DNA of 9,453 bases from Anaerolineae bacterium. Lineage in GTDB: Bacteria; Chloroflexota; Anaerolineae; B4-G1; SLSP01. The notes under the pieces were generated by a model, which saw nothing but the letters and a program-made list of their open reading frames with translations, had not been told where the DNA came from and searched no databases. A program made the translations under genes and the position numbers. Where the stretch lies: assembly GCA_018055515.1 (NCBI GenBank), contig JAGPHL010000081.1, positions 1 through 9,453 of the forward strand, written 5' to 3'. Position 1 is the first letter of the stretch, and the number at the start of each line of letters is the position of its first letter. This document shows, piece after piece, positions 4,891 to 9,453 of the stretch.

Positions 4891-6330
4891 GTGATCAAAA
4901 AACATTGGCCGGCTGTAGGAATTCTGGTCGCTTATCTGATTGTCGGGACGTTCTTCGCCGCGTTGACGCCGCGCTGGCAGGTGCCGGACGAACCGGCGCA
5001 CTACAACTACATCGCCGCGCTGGCCCAGGGGAAAGGCTTCCCGGTGATGGAAGCGCGGGATTACGACCAGAAGTATCTGGAACGCCTGACCGCCGAACGC
5101 TTTCCCCCGTCCCTGCCGACGGACAGCCTCGCCTACGAGGATCATCAGCCGCCGCTCTATTACCTGCTGGCGACGCCCATTTTCCTCATCTTCAACGGCG
5201 CGCTGCTGCCGCTCCGGCTCTTCTCGCTGCTCCTCGGCGGCGTCATCGTCGCGCTGACCATGGCTCTGGCGCACGAGGTCCTACCTCACTCGCCCGGCAT
5301 AGCCTGGCTTGCCGGGGGCTTCGTCGCCTTCCTCCCGCAGCATCTGGCGATGATGGCGGGAGTGAACAACGATTCCCTGACCGAAGCGCTCCTGGCGCTC
5401 TGGCTGTTGCTCGCCCTGCGCTACTTGCGGGGGAAGGTCTCCCCTTACGTCCTGGGCGCCGTGCTCGGCGCGCTGCTGATCACCAAGACGACCGGCTACG
5501 TGGCTTTGCCGCTCGCCGTGCTCGTCGTGGCGCTGCGCTGGCGGCGAGGCGGCTTTTCCTGGCGCTGGGCGCTCACGCAACTGCTCCAAATCCTGATCCC
5601 CGGCCTGGCGTTGGGCAGCCTGTGGTGGATCCGCAACCTCCTCACCTACGGCTGGCCCGATTTTCTGGGGCTGCGCCGCCATGATCTGGTCGTCGTGGGG
5701 CAACCGCGCACCGCCGATTGGATCGCCCGCCAGGGACTGTGGCCCTTCCTGCGGGGGGCGCTGCGCACTACCTTCCAATCGTTCTGGGGACAATTCGGCT
5801 GGATGGGGGTGGTGCTCGACGCGCGCATCTATCTGGGGGCGGGCATCTTCACGGCGCTGGCGCTCTGGGGCGCGCTGTGGCTGGGAGTGCGGGTCGCCAA
5901 AGAGGGGCTGGAACCCCGGCAGCGGGACGCGCTGATCCTGCTGGGGGCCTCAGCGCTCATCACCCTGGCGCTGCCGATCTGGTACAATCTCACCTACGTG
6001 CAGCACCAGGCGCGGTATCTCTTCCCGGCCCTGCCGATCTTCGCCCTGGTCGCCGCCCTGGGCCTGCGGCGGCTCGCCGAAGTGCGACTTGCCGTCCTCA
6101 CCGGCCTGGGGCTGATGATCGTGGTCATCCTCGTGGGCGGGATGGGATGGCTGCGCGGCGATTTGCCACTGTGGACGATGGCGCTCCTCGGTGCGGCGGC
6201 CATCGCCGTGTGGATAGCCGGCGCCTTGCCGAACGGGCGGAAGACCCTGGCCGGCGGCGTGTTATTGCTCGCCTTCATCGCCCTCGACTTCTGGTGCCTC
6301 TTCGGCTTCATCGTCCCGATGTTGGGGTGA
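4891..6330 (+). CDS. DUF2142/GT-C type polytopic membrane glycosyltransferase-like protein
   Basis: A large membrane protein (479 residues from GTG 4891; 484 from ATG 4876). I prefer the GTG because GGGAG lies eight bases before it, while the ATG has no ribosome site. Numbered from the ATG, helix 1 (12-30) is followed by an outside loop with VPDEPAHYNY (36-45), the acidic motif typical of GT-C enzymes, then EDHQPPLYYLLATPIF (88-103), PQHLAMMAGVNNDSL (154-168) and, near the end, QHQARYLFPALPIF. The motif set QPPLYY, NND and RYLFP is that of DUF2142, a family related to protein and lipid glycosyltransferases that use polyprenyl-phosphate sugars. About ten further hydrophobic helices are visible. 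Donor and acceptor are unknown. The PPM synthase gene 2.7 kb away could supply a donor, but they are not in one operon. The thioesterase gene follows after 60 bases. Confidence 0.85.
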   Translation: MIKKHWPAVGILVAYLIVGTFFAALTPRWQVPDEPAHYNYIAALAQGKGFPVMEARDYDQKYLERLTAERFPPSLPTDSLAYEDHQPPLYYLLATPIFLIFNGALLPLRLFSLLLGGVIVALTMALAHEVLPHSPGIAWLAGGFVAFLPQHLAMMAGVNNDSLTEALLALWLLLALRYLRGKVSPYVLGAVLGALLITKTTGYVALPLAVLVVALRWRRGGFSWRWALTQLLQILIPGLALGSLWWIRNLLTYGWPDFLGLRRHDLVVVGQPRTADWIARQGLWPFLRGALRTTFQSFWGQFGWMGVVLDARIYLGAGIFTALALWGALWLGVRVAKEGLEPRQRDALILLGASALITLALPIWYNLTYVQHQARYLFPALPIFALVAALGLRRLAEVRLAVLTGLGLMIVVILVGGMGWLRGDLPLWTMALLGAAAIAVWIAGALPNGRKTLAGGVLLLAFIALDFWCLFGFIVPMLG

Positions 6331-6344
6331 ACTGGATGCTGGCC

Positions 6345-6372
6345 CCATTACCCATCACCCATTACCCATTGC
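6345..6372 (+). repeat. Tandem heptamer array, CCATTAC type (4 units)
   Basis: Four 7-base units, CCATTAC, CCATCAC, CCATTAC and CCATTGC, lie between the stop of the DUF2142-type gene and the AGAGGAG ribosome site of the thioesterase gene. It is the same class of short tandem heptamer as the GTGARTG array at 2440-2467, with a related but different word. Confidence 0.8.
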
Positions 6373-6390
6373 GAAAGAGGAGAATGCCCC

Positions 6391-6801
6391 ATGCCCCTTG
6401 AACCCGGATTGATTGGAGAAATTCATCACGTGGTGGCCGACGCAGACACCGCCGCCGCTTACGGCAGCGGGTTGGTGCCGGTGTTGAGCACGCCGCACCT
6501 CGTCGCCCTGATGGAGAACGCGGCGCAACAGATCATTCAACCGTTCCTGGCGCCGGGACAGACCGCCGTGGGCGTCTGCATCGAGATGCAACATCTGGCG
6601 GCCACGCCCGTGGGAATGGAGGTGACCGTTCGCGCCGAGCTGGTCTCCGTGGAGCGCCGCCGCCTGCGCTTCACCATCGAGGCCTGGGACGCAGTGGAAC
6701 GCATCGGGACCGCCGTCCATGAGCGCGTCCTCATTGATCGGGAACATTTCATGGCGCGCGTGGCGCAAAAGCGCGAGGGAGCAGCGAACCAGCCCGGCTG
6801 A
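6391..6801 (+). CDS. FlK-type hot-dog fold thioesterase
   Basis: A 136-residue cytoplasmic hot-dog fold protein resembling fluoroacetyl-CoA thioesterase (FlK) and the wider 'thioesterase family' group. The ATG at 6391 is preceded by AGAGGAG (8-9 bases). The FlK catalytic triad is present with its known spacing: T34 (VLSTPHLVALMENAA), E42 and H68 (MQHLAATPVG), equivalent to Thr42, Glu50 and His76. Downstream are VTVRAELVSVERRRLRF (78-94) and the IGTAVHER signature (about 104-111). The phenylalanine lid that gives FlK its fluoroacetyl selectivity seems absent (Leu28 at the matching place), so the substrate is probably another short acyl-CoA; specificity is inferred only. It may be co-transcribed with the DUF2142-type gene, 60 bases upstream, with no evident functional link. 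Confidence 0.88.
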   Translation: MPLEPGLIGEIHHVVADADTAAAYGSGLVPVLSTPHLVALMENAAQQIIQPFLAPGQTAVGVCIEMQHLAATPVGMEVTVRAELVSVERRRLRFTIEAWDAVERIGTAVHERVLIDREHFMARVAQKREGAANQPG

Positions 6802-6814
6802 GCTCTACGGAAAG

Positions 6815-6863
6815 GGAAGGAGACGCCATGCGCTGCGTGGAGCGGATCACCGGCGAGCCGGCC
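6815..6863 (+). other. Orphan ribosome site and start codon, possible gene remnant
   Basis: Fourteen bases after the thioesterase stop, GGAAGGAG (6815-6822) sits five bases before ATG 6828, an excellent translation start. Only about twelve codons (MRCVERITGEPA) follow before the frame runs antisense into the 3' end of the substrate-binding protein gene. This looks like the start of a former operon gene whose body was lost at a rearrangement, but a short peptide or chance cannot be excluded. Confidence 0.35.
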
Positions 6864-8708
6864 TCACTTCCTCACGCTCACCTGCTCGATGTTCCACAGC
6901 GCCGCCGGGTTGGAAGCATCGGGGCGCAGCCCCTCGACCTCTGGACGGGCGACAAACCAATCGGGGCGCCAGGTGAGGAAAAACGTCGGCAAGTCGCGGG
7001 AGAGAAGAATACCCGCCTCGCGCAGCGCCGCGTTTTGAGCCGCCGGATCTACGCTGGTCAACGCTCGCCGGCAGGCGGCATCATACTCCGTCGAGGCATA
7101 CCCGCTAAAGTTCTCTCCCAGCCAACCGTTCGCCGCGCCGGGAATGCGGTCTGAACGCCACGCGCCGCACACCGTCGGCGCCTGAGCCAGCCAGCCAAAG
7201 AGCGCCAGGTCGAAGCGCCGCCCAATCAACGGGCTGGCCGGATCCGCCGCATACAGCACGCGCGCATCCACCGGCTGAGGCACTATCCCCACGCCGCACG
7301 CCTCTAGCGCGGCAGCGACGTTGGCCGCCGCCACCATGTATTGGGGAGCCAGCACCAGCGTCAGGCTCAGCGGCGTTCCATCCTTGAAATCGGCCACGCC
7401 GTGCGCTTCACGAATCCCGTCCCCATCCTCATCGCGCCAGCCCACTTCTGCCAACAAAGCGTCCCCGGCCTCGGGCGCATACGCCAACCGCGTGAGCGCC
7501 GTCCCGCCAAAAGCGGGGTGATCGGGGGGGACGAAACTCTCGGCCGCCAGAAACGCCTGTCCCGGCTGCGCCAGTATCAGCCGCTGACGGTCAATGCACA
7601 GTCCCAGCGCCTGCCGCACCCGCAAATCCGCCAGCGGGGTGATCCGCCCATCGGCCGGCGCGAGGTTGAAGTCCAACCGCTGGAATGTGGGCTCGAGGCC
7701 CGTGTCCGCCCAGATAATGGCCTTGCCCTGCTCCATCAACGCGGCCCAGGATTGCCAACTTACCTGCGTCGCGGCAGCAGGGAGCACCACCTCACACTCG
7801 CCCGAGGCGACGAGTTGGGGCCATTGCGCGAGGTCATACGCCGGGAACAAGAGGAGCACTTCTTCAAGCAGCGGTTGCGCGCCGGCGTAGGCGGGGTTGG
7901 GCCGCAGCCGCGCGCCGACGCCGGGCTGCCACGATTCGATGACGAACGGTCCCGTGCTGAGAGGCGCGCGGTCGGCCAAAATCTCAGGGAGGGACAGCTC
8001 CCCGTAACGCTGTGTGGGCTGCAAGGGGAACAGCAAGCCGGCGACATCCGCGCTCAGGAAGCCCGGCAGGCCCACCCACCGCGCGCGCTGCGCGTCCAGC
8101 ATCTCGAATTGGGCGGTGCGCTCTGCGAGATCCCGCCAGGGACCGCGCGCTTCCGGCGCCTGCGCCAGATGATATCCCAACAGCGCGTCGCGCATGGTTA
8201 GCGGCGTGCCATCGGACCATAACAGACCCTCGCGCAGCGTGAAGGTCACCGCCAATTGGGGGAGCGCGAGGGTCTCGGCGCTCTCGTTCACCCGCAAGGC
8301 GCCGGCCTCGTCCACATACCGCGCGCCCGGCGCGACCGGCACGGTGGACGTCACCACATCGCCGGTGGCCAGCGAGGGGATGTGGGTCAGCAATCGCGCT
8401 TCCCACACGAAATTCACGCGCTCGGCGGGATCTTCGACCCACAACGCCCGGAGGTCAGTCCCCGCCGCCGATTGGACGAAGGGGCTGAGCGTTTCCGGCT
8501 CGGGGACGCAGACCCGCAGCTGGTTGGGGCGCGGCGTCGGCGTGTCTGGCAGCGAGGTCGCCGTTGCGGCGGGAGGCGTGGCAGTCGGCGGGACGGCTGT
8601 CGGTGAGGGGGAAGTCACGCCGGCGCAACCCGCGAGCAACGTCAGCGCGAGCAGGCTGCCCGGCAAAACCGCGTCGCAGCGCCGGCGGACGTCATCCCAA
8701 CGCTTCAC
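6864..8708 (-). CDS. Peptide/nickel-type ABC transporter substrate-binding lipoprotein (SBP_bac_5)
   Basis: A 614-residue extracytoplasmic solute-binding protein starting at GTG 8708. The N-terminus is a lipoprotein signal with lipobox LLAGC (C28 lipidated), followed by a Ser/Thr/Pro-rich tether (31-63) that would hold the domain away from the membrane. SBP_bac_5 hallmarks follow: TFTLREGLLWSDGTPLTMRD (155-174), LSTGPFVIESWQPG (250-263) and DLRVRQALGLCIDRQRL (361-377). DEDGDGI at 426-432, within the GW-x-D-x-DGDGI segment, resembles a calcium-binding loop common in this family. It would capture oligopeptides or similar solutes and pass them to a permease, but no permease or ATPase gene is in the window. 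Its first 17 bases overlap the end of the aldolase gene, and no strong ribosome site is seen, which suggests translational coupling. The 3' end converges on the thioesterase gene; I see no convincing terminator in 6802-6863. Confidence 0.9.
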   Translation of the reverse strand: MKRWDDVRRRCDAVLPGSLLALTLLAGCAGVTSPSPTAVPPTATPPAATATSLPDTPTPRPNQLRVCVPEPETLSPFVQSAAGTDLRALWVEDPAERVNFVWEARLLTHIPSLATGDVVTSTVPVAPGARYVDEAGALRVNESAETLALPQLAVTFTLREGLLWSDGTPLTMRDALLGYHLAQAPEARGPWRDLAERTAQFEMLDAQRARWVGLPGFLSADVAGLLFPLQPTQRYGELSLPEILADRAPLSTGPFVIESWQPGVGARLRPNPAYAGAQPLLEEVLLLFPAYDLAQWPQLVASGECEVVLPAAATQVSWQSWAALMEQGKAIIWADTGLEPTFQRLDFNLAPADGRITPLADLRVRQALGLCIDRQRLILAQPGQAFLAAESFVPPDHPAFGGTALTRLAYAPEAGDALLAEVGWRDEDGDGIREAHGVADFKDGTPLSLTLVLAPQYMVAAANVAAALEACGVGIVPQPVDARVLYAADPASPLIGRRFDLALFGWLAQAPTVCGAWRSDRIPGAANGWLGENFSGYASTEYDAACRRALTSVDPAAQNAALREAGILLSRDLPTFFLTWRPDWFVARPEVEGLRPDASNPAALWNIEQVSVRK

Positions 8709-9453
8709 TCAGCACCGCCAGGTCTGCCTCACGCACCGCGCCTTCCAGGGCCAACGGCTGTCGCGGGGGGCCGACAGGGATACCGCGCATCTTCAGCCCG
8801 GCGCGCACGGCCAGGCTGCCGCCGCTCCCGACGATGCGACTCACCCGCTGCGCGCGGAACTGCCCGGCGCGCGCTGTCTCCCAATCCCCCGCACGGATGG
8901 CGCGATACACCTCCTGCCACTGCGCAGGGATCAGGTTAGCGCAGGCCAGGATGCCGCCCACTGCGCCCACAGCCATCGCCGGCAGGAACACGGTCCCCCG
9001 TCCCACCAACACCTGGAAGGTCGAGGGGACGCGCTCCAGCACTTCGAGCATGTACGTCAGATCGCCAGAGGTGTCCTTCATCCCGATGATGTTGGGGATG
9101 GCGGCCAGGCGCGCCACCATGTCCGGCGGGATCGGCTGCCCCACCAGCTGTGGGAAGTTGTACAGAAGGATGGGGAAATCCGGCATTGCCGCGGCGATCG
9201 TGGCAAAATGCCGTTCCAATCCCGCCGGGGAGGGACGCAGGTAGTAGGGAGCGATGATCAACGCCGCATCGGCGCCGGCCTCGCGCGCTTCGCGGGTGAG
9301 GGTGATGACCTCCCGCGTCGCAACCGCGCCCGTGCCTGCCAGCACCGGCTTCTGGCCGCCGACCAGCGCCGCGACAGCCGCGATCGCCTCCTGGCGCTCG
9401 GCATGGGTGAGCAATGGGAAATCTGCCGTCGTCCCATTCACCAGGAAACCGTC
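8692..9453 (-). CDS. DapA-family (DHDPS/NAL-type) aldolase, N-terminus outside window
   Basis: The frame is open to the right edge, so about 40 N-terminal residues are missing; 253 residues are visible. It is a class I aldolase TIM barrel of the dihydrodipicolinate synthase/N-acetylneuraminate lyase family. Numbering from the edge, NGTTADFPLL (6-15) is the substrate-carboxylate loop, Y98 in LLYNFP is the catalytic tyrosine, and K126 in IIGMKDTSGD is the Schiff-base lysine. The Tyr-to-Lys spacing of 28 equals that of E. coli DapA (Tyr133, Lys161). The arginine that DapA uses for aspartate semialdehyde (Arg138) is replaced by Leu103, and GTTGE is GTTAD. A true lysine-pathway DHDPS is therefore unlikely; another pyruvate-dependent aldolase or lyase fits better, substrate unknown. 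The stop codon lies inside the next gene (substrate-binding lipoprotein), so the two are probably one operon. Confidence 0.9.
   Translation of the reverse strand, partial: DGFLVNGTTADFPLLTHAERQEAIAAVAALVGGQKPVLAGTGAVATREVITLTREAREAGADAALIIAPYYLRPSPAGLERHFATIAAAMPDFPILLYNFPQLVGQPIPPDMVARLAAIPNIIGMKDTSGDLTYMLEVLERVPSTFQVLVGRGTVFLPAMAVGAVGGILACANLIPAQWQEVYRAIRAGDWETARAGQFRAQRVSRIVGSGGSLAVRAGLKMRGIPVGPPRQPLALEGAVREADLAVLSEALG

Noticed and set aside
4142..4894. Plus-strand frame of 250 codons overlapping the M50-like gene
   Set aside because: Arg/Ala/Pro-rich shadow of the M50-like and following sequence with no motif; the M50 frame carries the HExxH motif and the ribosome site.
6850..6861. CCGG-CGAG-CCGG hairpin as a terminator between convergent genes
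   Set aside because: The stem is only four base pairs and no T-run follows on either strand.
7341..8201. Plus-strand frame of 286 codons
   Set aside because: It is the mirror of the substrate-binding protein gene; it is Arg/Gln-rich with no domain signature and no good start.

Overview
The window reads as a high-GC chromosomal stretch, most likely from a member of the Chloroflexota (Anaerolineae-like). That assignment is an inference. It rests on the gene mix (a solitary scpA, a DUF2142-type membrane protein, a secreted DUF11-like protein, an SBP_bac_5 lipoprotein with a D-x-DGDGI loop), on frequent TTG/GTG starts, and on intergenic 7- and 8-base word repeats. No rRNA, tRNA, CRISPR array or transposase is visible.

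Layout. Positions 1-1310 (minus) hold the N-terminal 436 residues of a secreted DUF11-like repeat protein that runs off the left edge. It is served by a textbook TTGACA-N17-TATAAT promoter. Positions 1510-2235 (minus) encode a soluble polyprenol-phosphate mannose synthase-like GT2 enzyme. A divergent spacer (2236-2650) carries opposed promoters and several arrays of short words, then a VanZ-family membrane protein (2651-3049, plus). This gene overlaps by 71 bp the 3' end of the convergent scpA (2979-3743, minus). Between scpA and an M50-like membrane metallopeptidase (4011-4772, plus) lies a leader made of 17 octanucleotide units in unbroken register. A DUF2142/GT-C type membrane protein (4891-6330) and a FlK-type hot-dog thioesterase (6391-6801) follow on the plus strand. 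On the minus strand at the right end, a DapA-family aldolase (cut by the window edge) overlaps the start of a peptide-type ABC substrate-binding lipoprotein (6864-8708).

How the genes may work together. The PPM synthase would make the lipid-linked mannose donor used by GT-C enzymes at the outer face of the membrane, and the DUF2142 protein is a candidate user of such donors. The DUF11-like protein and the Thr/Pro-rich tether of the lipoprotein are plausible surface targets, but this is inference from co-location only. The aldolase and the substrate-binding protein look translationally coupled and may belong to an uptake/catabolic operon that continues to the right. The rest look like unrelated housekeeping or accessory genes.

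The most unusual content is noncoding. Different short-word tandem arrays (octamers GAACGTGC-like and TCGCTTTT-like; heptamers GTGARTG-like and CCATTAC-like; GCAGAT and TGGAYACS words) sit in the upstream regions of three plus-strand genes, in two cases between a putative promoter and the coding sequence.
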